Source: Hyphomicrobiales bacterium
GTDB lineage: Bacteria > Pseudomonadota > Alphaproteobacteria > Rhizobiales > Aestuariivirgaceae
Direction: 5' to 3'
Assembly (NCBI GenBank): GCA_012032065.1
Contig: JAAURV010000013.1
Location: forward strand, 1-21,591
Length of the DNA stretch: 21,591 nucleotides
Below, in pieces: positions 1 through 8,172 of this stretch (the first letter of the stretch is position 1; each line of letters starts with the position of its first letter). The position numbers were made by a program, and so were the translations under genes. The notes below the pieces were generated by a model. It did not search any database. It worked only from the letters and a program-made list of their open reading frames with translations, and was not told the origin of the DNA.

Positions 1-1473
1 CCCGTGCCCGCCCGACTGCTTCTTGTGCCGCCCGCGGATCTGCGTCGATTTGCGGATCGTCTCCTTATAGGCGATGCGCCGTGGCCGCGTCTTGGCATGA
101 ACGCCGAACTTGCCTTCGAGGCGTTCGAGCGCCACGCGCAAGTGCATTTCCCCCTGCCCCCACATCACCATCTCATGGGTGTCGATGTTGTGCTCAAGCG
201 AAAGCGAAGGATCTTCCTCGATCAGTTTCGCAATCGAACTCGTGAGCTTCACCTCGTCCTTGCGGTCGCTCACCGCGATCGCCATGCCGAACACGCCGGG
301 CGCTGCTGCAATCGCGATCAGCTGCGGCGTTGTGCCCTTCGTTGTCGAAATGGTTTCTCCGGTTGCGAAGTTCTCGAGCCGGCCCAGCGCCACCGTATCG
401 CCGGCTTGCGCCTTGGCGATCTTGACCGGGTTGACTCCCATCAGCGTGAACAGGCCCGCCGTACGCCCATCCTGCCCCTTGCCGCCGTAGAACACCGCGC
501 CATCGGCGATTTCTCCCGATAGCACGCGCGCCACCGAAAGCTTGCCGCCATGCGCCGTGTGGAAGGTCTTGAGGATTTGAGCGGTCGCGCCATTCCCCGC
601 CTTGAGGCCAAGACGTTTCGCAGTCTCGGCAACGCCCGGCGCCTCGTGGCGGAGCGCTTTCAGCAGCCGCCCGATGCCGTTGCCATGCTCGGCCGAACCG
701 AAGAGCACTGGCGTGATCAGGCCTTCGGCGAGTTCGCGCGAGAGATCGGCGAACACCCGGTCGCGCGGCGGCTCCATGTCGGAGAGAAGCTGCTCCATCA
801 ATTCGTCGTCGTGATCGGCGAGCTTCTCGAGCATGGCGAAACGTTCGTTCTTCTCGCTCGCCGCCATGTCGGCGGGAATTTCCACAACCTCGCTTTCCTT
901 GTGCTCGCGGTAAATGAAGGCGCGTTCGAGCGCCAGATCGACGAAGCCCGAGATCGTCCCCTTGTTCCACATTGGGATCTGCCGGAGTATCAGCGGCTTC
1001 GAAGAGGCGGGCTGGAGATAGGCCAGAACGTCGGCCGGCGAAACTTCGGTCTTGTCCACCTTGTTGATGAAGATGAAACGCGGCACATTCAACTCGTCAA
1101 GCTGCTTCAAGATCAACTGCAGCGCCGGAACCTTCTTGTCATCCGCCTCGCAGACGACGACCGCCGCATCGCATCCCGCAAGCGCCGCCCGCGCTTCCTG
1201 TGCGAATTCGATCGAGCCGGGGCAATCGATGAAGGTGTAGTTGTCGCCCATGAAACTGGCGGTGGCGGTATTGAGTTCAACGCTCATGCCGTGGGCGCGC
1301 GCTTCGGGTGCTGCGTCGCCAACCGTGGATTTGTCGGATACCTTGCCCTGCCTTTGAATGGCTCCGGTGCGGAACAGCAGAGCCTCGAGAAGTGTGGTCT
1401 TGCCGCTCAGATACGGACCCACGAGTGCGATGCACCGCGGGCCCGCCGCCCTTCTCACGCCGGATGTGTCCAT
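1..1473 (-). CDS. Elongation factor G-like translational GTPase (3' end outside window)
   Basis: The reading frame is open from the ATG at 1473 to the left edge, giving 491 residues, so the C-terminal part (about 180-200 residues in EF-G relatives) is missing. The start is supported by GGGAGG eight bases upstream. The GTPase motifs are visible: G1 GPYLSGKT at residues 19-26, G3 DCPG at 83-86 and G4 NKVD at 137-140. A later segment reads HEMVMWGQGEMHLR, and the last residues RGRHKKQSGGHG match the start of EF-G domain IV. Canonical EF-G has AHIDAGKT at G1 and RGITI in switch I; here these are GPYLSGKT and HGMSV. This therefore looks like the divergent alphaproteobacterial EF-G paralogue, not the housekeeping fusA of the str operon. 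No ribosomal protein genes are adjacent. It probably binds GTP and the ribosome, but its exact role is not known to me. Confidence in the family is high, in the function moderate. Confidence 0.9.
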   Translation of the reverse strand, partial: MDTSGVRRAAGPRCIALVGPYLSGKTTLLEALLFRTGAIQRQGKVSDKSTVGDAAPEARAHGMSVELNTATASFMGDNYTFIDCPGSIEFAQEARAALAGCDAAVVVCEADDKKVPALQLILKQLDELNVPRFIFINKVDKTEVSPADVLAYLQPASSKPLILRQIPMWNKGTISGFVDLALERAFIYREHKESEVVEIPADMAASEKNERFAMLEKLADHDDELMEQLLSDMEPPRDRVFADLSRELAEGLITPVLFGSAEHGNGIGRLLKALRHEAPGVAETAKRLGLKAGNGATAQILKTFHTAHGGKLSVARVLSGEIADGAVFYGGKGQDGRTAGLFTLMGVNPVKIAKAQAGDTVALGRLENFATGETISTTKGTTPQLIAIAAAPGVFGMAIAVSDRKDEVKLTSSIAKLIEEDPSLSLEHNIDTHEMVMWGQGEMHLRVALERLEGKFGVHAKTRPRRIAYKETIRKSTQIRGRHKKQSGGHG

Positions 1474-1610
1474 GGCTGTTCCTCCCCTGATTGCTGCTGC
1501 ATCATCGAGGGTCCGCCCTTCTTGGAGCGCGGAGTTCAAGCTAGGAGCGGTTCCCAAAGGTCATGCTCGCTCCAAATGGGGAAGTTGGCAAGACCCTCGG
1601 GGTTTAGGGC

Positions 1611-2084
1611 TCAGCTTCCGCTGTAGCGCAGCCTGAGGCCGGTGACGCCAGCGGCGACGTTGATGCCGGTCTGGGCCTGAACACTGACCGGTTGCAGATT
1701 GATCGTGTCGCGGAACCCGCCGATGAGCACATTGGCGCCGAGGCCGACAATCGCCGTCGCCTCCGCGGATGCGCCGGCATAGTAACCGCGAAGTCCGCCG
1801 CGCTTCATCCGGCCCGGAGCAAACACCGCCCACGCAACGACCGATTGTCCCGTCACGCCGATGTCCACGCCGAACTTGCGGATGCGGCCTTCATAGTGTT
1901 CGACGCGCCCGCCGCCAATTGGCTGGTACACGCAGTCGATCGGCTTGGACGATCCGATGATGTATCCGATGCCGCTTCCGATGCCGCAGGAGAGAACGCC
2001 GATCTTGACGCCCGCATCTCCAGCCTCGCTTGCGCCTGCCATCAGCGCTAGCGCGAGCATCGCGGCTGCAATCGTCTTTTTCAT
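1611..2084 (-). CDS. DUF992 family exported protein
   Basis: A protein of 157 residues starting MKKTIAAAMLALALMAGASEA, a typical Sec signal peptide cleaved near residue 20. The ATG at 2084 is preferred to the one 33 bases upstream because it places the signal peptide at the N terminus and has AGGGA upstream. The mature part has the hallmarks of DUF992 as I know them: VKIGVLSC near its start, GSSKPIDCVY, GGRVEHYEGRI, FGVDIGVTG, AGASAEATAIVGLGANVLIGG and the C-terminal LQPVSVQAQTG. Two cysteines lie about 18 residues apart and could form a disulfide. The family is common in Hyphomicrobiales and is of unknown function; a periplasmic beta-rich protein is likely. It is a single-gene unit, divergent from the FAD oxidoreductase to its right. 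Confidence 0.88.
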   Translation of the reverse strand: MKKTIAAAMLALALMAGASEAGDAGVKIGVLSCGIGSGIGYIIGSSKPIDCVYQPIGGGRVEHYEGRIRKFGVDIGVTGQSVVAWAVFAPGRMKRGGLRGYYAGASAEATAIVGLGANVLIGGFRDTINLQPVSVQAQTGINVAAGVTGLRLRYSGS

Positions 2085-2328
2085 GTTCGATTCCCTGTCT
2101 CGTTGTTTATTGTCCAAGACCTATCCTGCCGAATGTGACGGGATTACGGCTTGGTTCCATACACTAAAATGCGCGAAGACGGCAGTTGGTTCATATCTTG
2201 GCTGGTGCCTAACAATCGCATATGGTTACGCTATCGGCTAGGTGAAGCCCTGCGGGGCTGACATTTCAGAACACGGCATGTCGTCGAACGGACGCGTTTT
2301 GCAAATTCAGGTTCGAGGTTTTTCCAGC
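2085..2328. other. Divergent intergenic region, DUF992 / FAD oxidoreductase
   Basis: A stretch of 244 bases between two divergent starts, clearly more AT-rich than its surroundings around 2100-2240, so it should hold both promoters. I cannot assign -35/-10 boxes with confidence. A short hairpin AGCCC-TGCG-GGGCT lies at about 2246-2259. An in-frame ATG at 2242 would add 29 residues to the oxidoreductase, but these do not look like protein of this family. Confidence 0.4.
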
Positions 2329-3915
2329 ATGACATATGACGTGGTGATCATCGGAGCGGGACACAATGGGCTCGTCTGCGCCTTCTATCTCGCTTCCGCC
2401 GGTCTCAAGGTGAAGATGCTGGAGCGCCGGCATATCGTGGGCGGCGCGGCGGTCACGGAGGAGTTTCATCCGGGCTTCCGCAACTCGACCGCGTCCTACA
2501 CCGTGAGCCTGCTCAATCCGAAGGTGATCCGCGACATGGATCTCCATGGTCACGGACTTCGCATCGTCGAGCGCCGCGCCAGCAACTTCATTCCGCAGCC
2601 CGATGGCCGCTATCTCTTGATCGGCGCGGGCCGGACCAAGGAAGAGATTGCGAAGTTCTCGGCGAAAGACGCCGCGCGCTACGATGATTATTCGGCTGAG
2701 ATCGACGACATCGCGGATGTGTTGAGAAGCCTCGTTCTCAAAGTTCCGCCAAACGTGACCGAAGGCGGCTGGCTCACGGCGATCCCCGAAATGCTGCGCG
2801 CGGCATCTGTCGGAAGCGACCTCCGCAAACTGCCGATGCAGCGCCGCCGCGCGCTGTTCGATCTCTTCACCAAATCCGCCGCCGACTATCTCGACCACTG
2901 GTTCGAAAACGATGCGGTGAAAGGCATCTTCGGTTTCGACGCAACCGTCGGCGCCTTCTGCGCGCCGTCAACGCCGGGCACGGCCTATGTGCAGCTTCAT
3001 CACTGCTTCGGCGAAGTGAACGGCAAGAAGGGCGCCTGGGGCCACGCCATCGGCGGCATGGGCGCAATAACCGAAGCGATGCGCAAGGCCTGCACCGCAA
3101 AGGGCGTCGAGATCGAAGTGAGCGCGCCCGTTTCCGAAGTGATCGTGGAAAAGAACCGCGCCGTCGGCGTGCGTCTGGAAGACGGTCGAACCATCAAGGC
3201 AAAGCGCGTGGCCTCCAATCTCAACCCGCGCCTGCTCTACGAGAAGCTCGTGCCCGAAGCGGCGTTGCCTTCGGATTTCCTGCACCGGATGAAACGATGG
3301 AAATGCGGCTCGGGCTCATTCCGCATGAACGTGGCGTTGTCGGAATTGCCGAGCTTCAGCTGTCTGCCGGGGCATGAGCTTCAAGACCATCACGCATCGG
3401 GCATCTACATAGCGCCCACCCTCTCCTACATGGAGCAGGCCTATCACGACGCGCGCGAACATGGCTGGAGCAAGAAGCCGATCGTGGAGATGATGATCTC
3501 ATCGACGCTCGATGACTCGCTCGCACCAAAGGGCGCGCATGTCGCAAGCCTCTTCTGCCAATATGTGAGCCCCGATTTCGACAACGCGCATCGCGACACT
3601 TTCGCCGATCTGATCATCAAAACTATCGACAGCTACGCGCCAGGTTTCGAAAAAAGTGTCATCGCGCGGCAGATTCACGCGCCGAAAGATCTTGAGGATA
3701 AATTTGGCCTTGTGGGCGGCGACATTTTCCACGGCGCCCTCTCGCTCGACCAGCTTTATTCGGCCAGGCCCATGCTCGGCTACGCCGATCATCGCTCGCC
3801 AATCAAGGGACTCTACACCTGCGGTGCGGGCACCCATCCCGGCGGCGGCGTCACCGGCGCGCCCGGCCACAATGCAGCGGGCATCATTCTCGCCGATGCG
3901 CGGCGAGGCGCCTGA
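2329..3915 (+). CDS. Phytoene desaturase / PYROXD2-like FAD-dependent oxidoreductase
   Basis: A protein of 528 residues beginning MTYDVVIIGAGHNG, with the Rossmann GxGxxG at residues 9-14 and then LERRHIVGGAAVTEE, the usual second element of the CrtI/PYROXD2 group. The C-terminal segment LYTCGAGTHPGGGVTGAPGHNAA is the family's FAD-closing motif. The start at 2329 is chosen because the dinucleotide-binding fold begins at once and GAGG lies ten bases upstream; an ATG at 2242 exists but adds 29 unlikely residues. The length matches the PYROXD2-type NAD(P)/FAD oxidoreductases, not the true carotenoid desaturases, and there are no crtB or crtE neighbours, so a role in carotenoid synthesis is not supported. 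The substrate is unknown. Its TGA stop abuts the stop of the DUF1993 gene on the other strand with no base between. Confidence 0.87.
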   Translation: MTYDVVIIGAGHNGLVCAFYLASAGLKVKMLERRHIVGGAAVTEEFHPGFRNSTASYTVSLLNPKVIRDMDLHGHGLRIVERRASNFIPQPDGRYLLIGAGRTKEEIAKFSAKDAARYDDYSAEIDDIADVLRSLVLKVPPNVTEGGWLTAIPEMLRAASVGSDLRKLPMQRRRALFDLFTKSAADYLDHWFENDAVKGIFGFDATVGAFCAPSTPGTAYVQLHHCFGEVNGKKGAWGHAIGGMGAITEAMRKACTAKGVEIEVSAPVSEVIVEKNRAVGVRLEDGRTIKAKRVASNLNPRLLYEKLVPEAALPSDFLHRMKRWKCGSGSFRMNVALSELPSFSCLPGHELQDHHASGIYIAPTLSYMEQAYHDAREHGWSKKPIVEMMISSTLDDSLAPKGAHVASLFCQYVSPDFDNAHRDTFADLIIKTIDSYAPGFEKSVIARQIHAPKDLEDKFGLVGGDIFHGALSLDQLYSARPMLGYADHRSPIKGLYTCGAGTHPGGGVTGAPGHNAAGIILADARRGA

Positions 3916-4407
3916 TCAGCGCGCCAGATAGTCCGGCTTTCCAATTTCGACGCCGTTGTGGCGCAGGATGGCGTAGGCCGTGGTCACATGAAAGAAGAAA
4001 TTCGGCAGCGCCCAGACCCGCAGATACTCGTCGCCCTTGAAGGAGCGCTCCTGTGCGCCTGCCTTGAACCTGATGTCGCGTGCAGCGGCACCTTCAAAGC
4101 CTTTTGCATCGAGCGATTTCAGAAACGCAATGGTCTTGACGATCCGCTCCTGTAGTTCGTCAAACGTCTTTTCGGTGTCGGGGAAGCTCGGCACCTCGCC
4201 GCCCGACAACCGCGCGCCTGCCCCTTTCGCCGCATCGGTCGCGATCTGCACCTGCCGTGTGAGCGGGAACATGTCGGGATAAAGCCGCATCGACAGCATC
4301 ACGGCGGGATCGATTTTGCGCGCCGCGCAATGCGCCTCGGCCTTCTTCAGGATGCCGGAAAGTGCCGCGAGAAACTGGACGAATACCGGGACAGAACTGT
4401 CGAACAT
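3916..4407 (-). CDS. DUF1993 family protein
   Basis: A complete protein of 163 residues, MFDSSVPVFVQFLAAL to KPDYLAR. The pattern matches DUF1993: an N-terminal helix with FVQFLAALSGILKKAEAH, then RLYPDMFPLTRQVQIATD, then FPDTEKTFDELQERI, and near the C terminus LPNFFFHVTTAYAILRHNGVE. The family is thought to adopt a DinB-like four-helix bundle; its biochemical role is not known. No signal peptide, so cytoplasmic. It starts 13 bases after the aspC stop on the same strand (AAGGAAAA upstream as a ribosome site), so it is probably the second gene of an aspC operon. It ends exactly where the convergent oxidoreductase ends. Confidence 0.88.
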   Translation of the reverse strand: MFDSSVPVFVQFLAALSGILKKAEAHCAARKIDPAVMLSMRLYPDMFPLTRQVQIATDAAKGAGARLSGGEVPSFPDTEKTFDELQERIVKTIAFLKSLDAKGFEGAAARDIRFKAGAQERSFKGDEYLRVWALPNFFFHVTTAYAILRHNGVEIGKPDYLAR

Positions 4408-4420
4408 GATTCAGTTTTCC

Positions 4421-5623
4421 TTATTTGAGATTGCCACAGAAACGTTGAATGCGCTGACAGGCGTCTTCCAGAATGTCAGTGCCCGTCGCATACGAGATTC
4501 GGAAGAACGGAGACATGCCGAACGCCGCGCCGTGGACCGCCGCCACGCCTTCGGATGCGAGAAGTTCGGTCACGAAATCCTCGTCGTTGCGGATCACGTT
4601 TCCGGACGGCGCTGTGCGGCCAATGGCGCCTGTGCAGGATGGATAGACATAGAACGCGCCTTCCGGCGTCGGGCATGACAGGCCCTTGGCCTGATTGAGC
4701 ATCGAGACCACCAGATCGCGGCGCTCCCTGAACACCTTGTTGTTGGCGGCGATGAACTCCTGCGGGCCGTTGAGCGCTTCGACAGCGGCCCATTGCGCGA
4801 TCGACGACGGATTGGACGTCGATTGCGATTGCAGCTTCGACATAGCCTTGATCAGAACCTCCGGGCCCGCGCCATAGCCGATGCGCCAGCCCGTCATGCA
4901 ATAGGACTTCGACACGCCGTTCATGGTGAGCGTGCGCTCATAAAGCGATGGCTCAACCTGTGCCGGGGTGGTGAACGCGAAATCGTCGTAGACTAGGTGC
5001 TCGTACATGTCGTCGGTCAACACCCAAACATGCGGGTGCTTCACGAGCACGTCGGTCAGAGCCTTGAGTTCGGTCCGCGAGTAGGCTGCACCGCTCGGGT
5101 TTGACGGCGAATTGAGGATCAACCACTTTGTTTTGGGGGTAATCGCCCTCTCGAGATCGGCGGCGCGCAGCTTGAAGCCACGATCCATGGCGCAATCCAC
5201 GAACACCGGCGTTCCTCCCGCCAGCATCACGATGTCAGGATAGCTCACCCAATATGGTGCCGGCACGATCACCTCGTCGCCGGGATTGACTGTCGCCATC
5301 AGCGCGTTGAACAGCACCTGCTTGCCGCCGGTGCCGACCGACACCTGCGATAGCTTGTAGTCGAGACCGTTCTCGCGCTTGAACTTGGCGGCGATGGCCT
5401 TCTTGAGCTCGGGGATGCCATCGACCGGCGTATACTTGGTCTTGCCATCTCGGATTGCCTTGATCGCGGCTTCCTTGATGTTGTCGGGCGTGTCGAAATC
5501 GGGCTCGCCGGCAGCGAGGCCGATCACGTCGCGGCCTTCGGCTTTCAGCGCCATCGCCTTGTTTGAGATGGCAATGGTCGCCGATGGCTGGATGCGGTTC
5601 AGCGCGTCCGATATGAAACCCAT
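4421..5623 (-). CDS. aspC: Pyridoxal-phosphate aspartate aminotransferase (class I)
   Basis: A complete protein of 400 residues of fold-type I aminotransferases, subgroup I-gamma, as in rhizobial AspC. It transfers the amino group between aspartate and 2-oxoglutarate; relatives also use prephenate, so a role in aromatic amino acid synthesis is possible. Visible motifs: AAGEPDFDTP at 37-46, the PLP-stacking region YWVSYPDIV, NSPSNPSG with Asn175, TDDMYEHLVY with Asp204 and Tyr207, and the Schiff-base lysine Lys239 in VSKSYCMTGWRIGY. The substrate-carboxylate arginine sits in FFRISYATG near the C terminus. The ATG at 5623 has AGGGA about ten bases upstream. It is divergent from a flavin monooxygenase gene (76 bases apart) and probably co-transcribed with the DUF1993 gene downstream. 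The gene is intact and its enzyme class is certain; the choice of symbol is less so. Confidence 0.95.
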   Translation of the reverse strand: MGFISDALNRIQPSATIAISNKAMALKAEGRDVIGLAAGEPDFDTPDNIKEAAIKAIRDGKTKYTPVDGIPELKKAIAAKFKRENGLDYKLSQVSVGTGGKQVLFNALMATVNPGDEVIVPAPYWVSYPDIVMLAGGTPVFVDCAMDRGFKLRAADLERAITPKTKWLILNSPSNPSGAAYSRTELKALTDVLVKHPHVWVLTDDMYEHLVYDDFAFTTPAQVEPSLYERTLTMNGVSKSYCMTGWRIGYGAGPEVLIKAMSKLQSQSTSNPSSIAQWAAVEALNGPQEFIAANNKVFRERRDLVVSMLNQAKGLSCPTPEGAFYVYPSCTGAIGRTAPSGNVIRNDEDFVTELLASEGVAAVHGAAFGMSPFFRISYATGTDILEDACQRIQRFCGNLK

Positions 5624-5661
5624 GTCGAGTAGTCCCTGTGTCGATCGGGCGCTGTCCTAGG

Positions 5662-5685
5662 GCCTTGCACAACGCCCCGCAAGGC
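5662..5685. promoter_or_regulatory. Inverted repeat between aspC and the monooxygenase gene
   Basis: GCCTTGC at 5662-5668 is repeated inverted as GCAAGGC at 5679-5685, with a ten-base spacer. It lies in the centre of the 76-base divergent intergenic region. The half-site spacing (about 17 bases centre to centre) would suit a dimeric regulator, but no regulator gene is adjacent. A chance repeat of this size cannot be excluded. Confidence 0.25.
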
Positions 5686-5699
5686 TCAATCTGGGTGGT

Positions 5700-6824
5700 G
5701 TGAAAGACTATCTCATCGCCGGCGGCGGCATCTGCGGAATTGCCTCGGCCCTTGGCATCGCCAAGGCGGGCCAGAGCGCGCGGGTGTTCGAACAGGCCGA
5801 AACTTTCGAAGAACTTGGGGCCGGTCTCCAGATGAGTCCGAACGCCGTACGCGCTCTTCAGTATCTCGGCGCATGGGACGCGCTGGCGCCGCTCTGCTGC
5901 GCGCCGAATGACATCCATATCCGGGACGGCATTTCTGGGCGCACGCTCAAGCGCATCGCGCTCGGCGGGTCATTCGAGCGGCGATTCGGCGCGCCCTATC
6001 GCGTGGCGCACCGGGCCGACCTCCTGCGCGCACTCATCGAAACAGCGCGCCAGTCACCACGCGTGACACTTGAAAGTCGCAAACGCGTATTGGCCGCGCG
6101 CGGACAGACCGAAGGTGCGTCCCTTGATTTTGAAGGATGCCAGCGCGCTTCGGGAACGGCCGTGATCGCCTGTGACGGCATTCATTCCAAACTTCGTCTT
6201 TCGATACATCCCGATAGCGCACCGAGGGACAGCGGTCTCATTCTCTGGCGCGCGCTGATCCCCACTGCGCTTGCACCCAATACAATCGATCCCGAAGCCG
6301 TATGCCTGTGGCTAAGGCCCGGCGGCCATACCGTGCATTATGCGGTGAGCGGCGGACGTTACATCAGTGTCGTGCATGTGAGCCAGGCACATGGTTCGAC
6401 GGCGCGAATCTTGCCGTCCTTCCAAGGCCTCCCGGATAATCTATCGGCATTTTTGTCTCTCGCCGAGAATTGGCAGTCCTGGCCGGGTCTCGATCTCGAT
6501 CCTTTGAGCGATTGGACAGCCCCATGGGGAATGATGCTGGGCGACGCAACTCACGCCACCTTGCCCTTCCTTGCTCAAGGAGCGGCGATGGCTCTGGAAG
6601 ATGCTTGCGTCCTCTCGAAACATGTGGAGGCGAAGGCGCCGCTCGCGGGAGTCGCGGCGATAAGAAGGGAGCGTACGGCGAGCGTGCAGCTTCATTCCCG
6701 GCGCCAAGGCAAAATCTATCACGCCGGCGGATTGCTAAGCCGTGCGCGCAATCTGACTATGGCCGCGCTGACGCAAGAACGTTTCCTTTCGCGCCTCGCC
6801 TGGTTATACGATTGGCGGCCATAA
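5700..6824 (+). CDS. FAD-dependent monooxygenase (salicylate hydroxylase-like)
   Basis: A complete protein of 374 residues of the group A flavin monooxygenases, which use NAD(P)H and O2 to hydroxylate small, often aromatic, substrates. The three classical motifs are present: GxGxxG (GGGICG) at residues 8-13, the DG motif in IACDGIHSKLR at 159-160, and the GD motif in MMLGDATHATLPFLAQGAAM at 281-282. The C terminus FLSRLAWLYDWRP is also typical. The start codon is GTG at 5700, placing the first beta strand right at the N terminus; no good Shine-Dalgarno sequence precedes it, so translation may be weak or leaderless. No aromatic degradation genes are adjacent, so the substrate cannot be named. 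UbiH/Coq6-type enzymes share these motifs but look less similar. Confidence 0.9.
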   Translation: MKDYLIAGGGICGIASALGIAKAGQSARVFEQAETFEELGAGLQMSPNAVRALQYLGAWDALAPLCCAPNDIHIRDGISGRTLKRIALGGSFERRFGAPYRVAHRADLLRALIETARQSPRVTLESRKRVLAARGQTEGASLDFEGCQRASGTAVIACDGIHSKLRLSIHPDSAPRDSGLILWRALIPTALAPNTIDPEAVCLWLRPGGHTVHYAVSGGRYISVVHVSQAHGSTARILPSFQGLPDNLSAFLSLAENWQSWPGLDLDPLSDWTAPWGMMLGDATHATLPFLAQGAAMALEDACVLSKHVEAKAPLAGVAAIRRERTASVQLHSRRQGKIYHAGGLLSRARNLTMAALTQERFLSRLAWLYDWRP

Positions 6825-6922
6825 TCGTCCGCTCCCGGACGAATTTCCGCCATGGACACACCATCTGCAGGCCCGATTGCTCCGGCAAATTGCGCAAAAG
6901 CGATTCGTTAGGACGGCATCAG

Positions 6923-7030
6923 GTGCAACTTTTGGGCAAATGGAACGCCGGCGCGGCCATCCACATCACACTCGCTGTGACATGGATAGCCGCGACGCTG
7001 ACTGTGGCGGCAATCGGACTGGCCGCTTAG
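6923..7030 (+). CDS. Possible 35-residue single-span membrane miniprotein
   Basis: A GTG at 6923 with AGGA nine bases upstream opens a 35-codon frame ending TAG at 7030. The predicted peptide has a short N-terminal part with Lys and Trp followed by a continuous hydrophobic stretch (AAIHITLAVTWIAA, then LTVAAIGLAA), enough to span the membrane once. It fills the gap between the monooxygenase stop and the convergent Cys-rich gene. It could equally be a chance frame; I know no family for it. Confidence 0.28.
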   Translation: MQLLGKWNAGAAIHITLAVTWIAATLTVAAIGLAA

Positions 7031-7050
7031 TATCCGCTAGCTAAAGCACC

Positions 7051-7413
7051 TCAATTCGGCGAGTTGCCGCCAGCAGTCTTTCCATTCGGGCCGTTCTGAT
7101 TACCCCGGCCGTCTTTGCCGTTCTCGCCGCCAGAGCGGTGTTTCTGTTTGGATTCGTAATTGGGATTCCAAGTCTGCCTAACATAGCAGTACTTCTTCTC
7201 GCACCTGATCACGCCTTCGCAGTTCAGCGCCTGCTGCCTGAACCACAGCGGCTTCGGCTGGTATTCCTTGCAGCATCTGAACGTCTGTAACCTGGTGCCT
7301 TGACAGTTGAACATCGATCTCTGCGCCGCCTCTGCGGGAGCGCCGAAGGCAAACGCGGCGGAAGCGAGACCGGCGGCGATGACGAGATTCCGGGATGTGG
7401 CGAAACTGAACAT
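7051..7413 (-). CDS. Small exported cysteine-rich protein, unknown function
   Basis: A protein of 120 residues. The ATG at 7413 is chosen over an upstream one because AGGAGG lies eight bases before it and the signal peptide (LVIAAGLASAAFAFGAPAEAA) then begins close to the N terminus; cleavage is predicted near residue 30. The mature protein has six cysteines (37, 47, 48, 65, 71, 76), an even number suggesting three disulfides in the periplasm. A C-terminal tail of about 35 residues is rich in Gly, Asn and Lys and is probably disordered. I do not recognise a family. It is divergent from the TPR protein gene at 7608. Confidence 0.72.
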   Translation of the reverse strand: MFSFATSRNLVIAAGLASAAFAFGAPAEAAQRSMFNCQGTRLQTFRCCKEYQPKPLWFRQQALNCEGVIRCEKKYCYVRQTWNPNYESKQKHRSGGENGKDGRGNQNGPNGKTAGGNSPN

Positions 7414-7607
7414 GGGGTTTCCTCCTATGGACATGCCGGATAAGCCCGGCTGATGCCCCAACATGACTCATCCGCCATGATCCGGCCTTGAACAGGCCGT
7501 TAATCTTTCGTTCAGGTTATGCTATGTGTTGGCGATCACGGCGGCGATGCGTGGAACGGAATAACAGCGGCTGTCCGGCGTAATGCCGTTAAGAGATGGA
7601 GAACCCA
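7414..7607. other. Divergent intergenic region with a hairpin
   Basis: A stretch of 194 bases between two divergent exported-protein genes; it must carry both promoters. A perfect hairpin CGGCCT-TGAAC-AGGCCG lies at 7483-7499, followed by TTAATCTTTC. It looks like a terminator, but no visible gene is transcribed into it, so a regulatory or chance origin is equally likely. No clear promoter boxes are assigned. Confidence 0.3.
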
Positions 7608-8162
7608 ATGACCAGATTTGCCTCATACGCTGTAATCGCTTGTCTTTTTGCATTCGCCGCGCCCGGCGCCCTCGCCGCAGGCGATGGCGGCGGCACGTCC
7701 GAACCTGCCGCTCCCGCGATCAAATGCAAAAAGGGCTACGTTCCGGTGACCGTTAAGAAAAACGGCCAGTCAACGAAAATTTGCAGGAAGCGTCAGGCTG
7801 GCGTCATGCCCGACGAAGACCTTTACCAGCATGGCCGTTTCCTTGCGGCTAGCGGAAATTACGACGAGGCGATCGATGTGCTGAAGGCCGTGTCGAACCA
7901 GAACGATCCGCGCGTCCTCAACTACATCGGCTACAGCTTCCGCAAGTCGGGACGCCTCGACGTGGGCATCGGCTATTATCAGCAGGCTCTTGCGATCAAT
8001 CCGGACTATGTCCGCGCCCGCGAGTATCTGGGCGAAGGCTACGCAGCCGCGGGCCGTATCGATCTGGCGATGGTTCAGCTTGCCGAGATCGGAAAACGTT
8101 GCGGCGAAACCTGCGAGGAGTATCAGGACCTGCAGGAAGCGATCCGCACCGCAACAAACTGA
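7608..8162 (+). CDS. Exported TPR-repeat protein
   Basis: A protein of 184 residues with a Sec signal peptide (MTRFASYAVIACLFAFAAPGALA, cleavage near 23). The ATG at 7608 is preferred to that at 7596 because GGAG lies six bases upstream. After a Gly/Ala/Pro linker comes a short basic segment with two cysteines (40 and 59, KCKKGYV and KICRK). It is followed by two to three tetratricopeptide repeats at roughly residues 70-160, for example YQHGRFLAASGNYDEAIDVL and IGYYQQALAINPDYVRAREYLG. Two more cysteines (165, 169) lie near the C terminus. TPRs mediate protein-protein contacts, so a periplasmic scaffold role is likely; the partner is unknown. Its stop is three bases from the original end of the convergent rlmJ. 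Its start region is identical over 17 bases to that of the YARHG gene. Confidence 0.82.
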   Translation: MTRFASYAVIACLFAFAAPGALAAGDGGGTSEPAAPAIKCKKGYVPVTVKKNGQSTKICRKRQAGVMPDEDLYQHGRFLAASGNYDEAIDVLKAVSNQNDPRVLNYIGYSFRKSGRLDVGIGYYQQALAINPDYVRAREYLGEGYAAAGRIDLAMVQLAEIGKRCGETCEEYQDLQEAIRTATN

Positions 8163-8172
8163 GCGCTAGCGC
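8163..8172. repeat. Palindrome GCGCTAGCGC between convergent stops
   Basis: A perfect ten-base palindrome directly after the TPR gene stop, overlapping the TAG at 8166-8168 that ends the restored rlmJ frame. It is too short and lacks a T-run, so a terminator is only a possibility. Confidence 0.2.

Noticed and set aside
550..1626. A 358-codon + strand frame
   Set aside because: Shadow of the EF-G-like gene; composition is an artefact of high GC.
2329..3915. A carotenoid biosynthesis gene
   Set aside because: Family shape is PYROXD2-like and no crt neighbours are seen.
7483..7499. Terminator of a neighbouring gene
   Set aside because: Both flanking genes are transcribed away from it.
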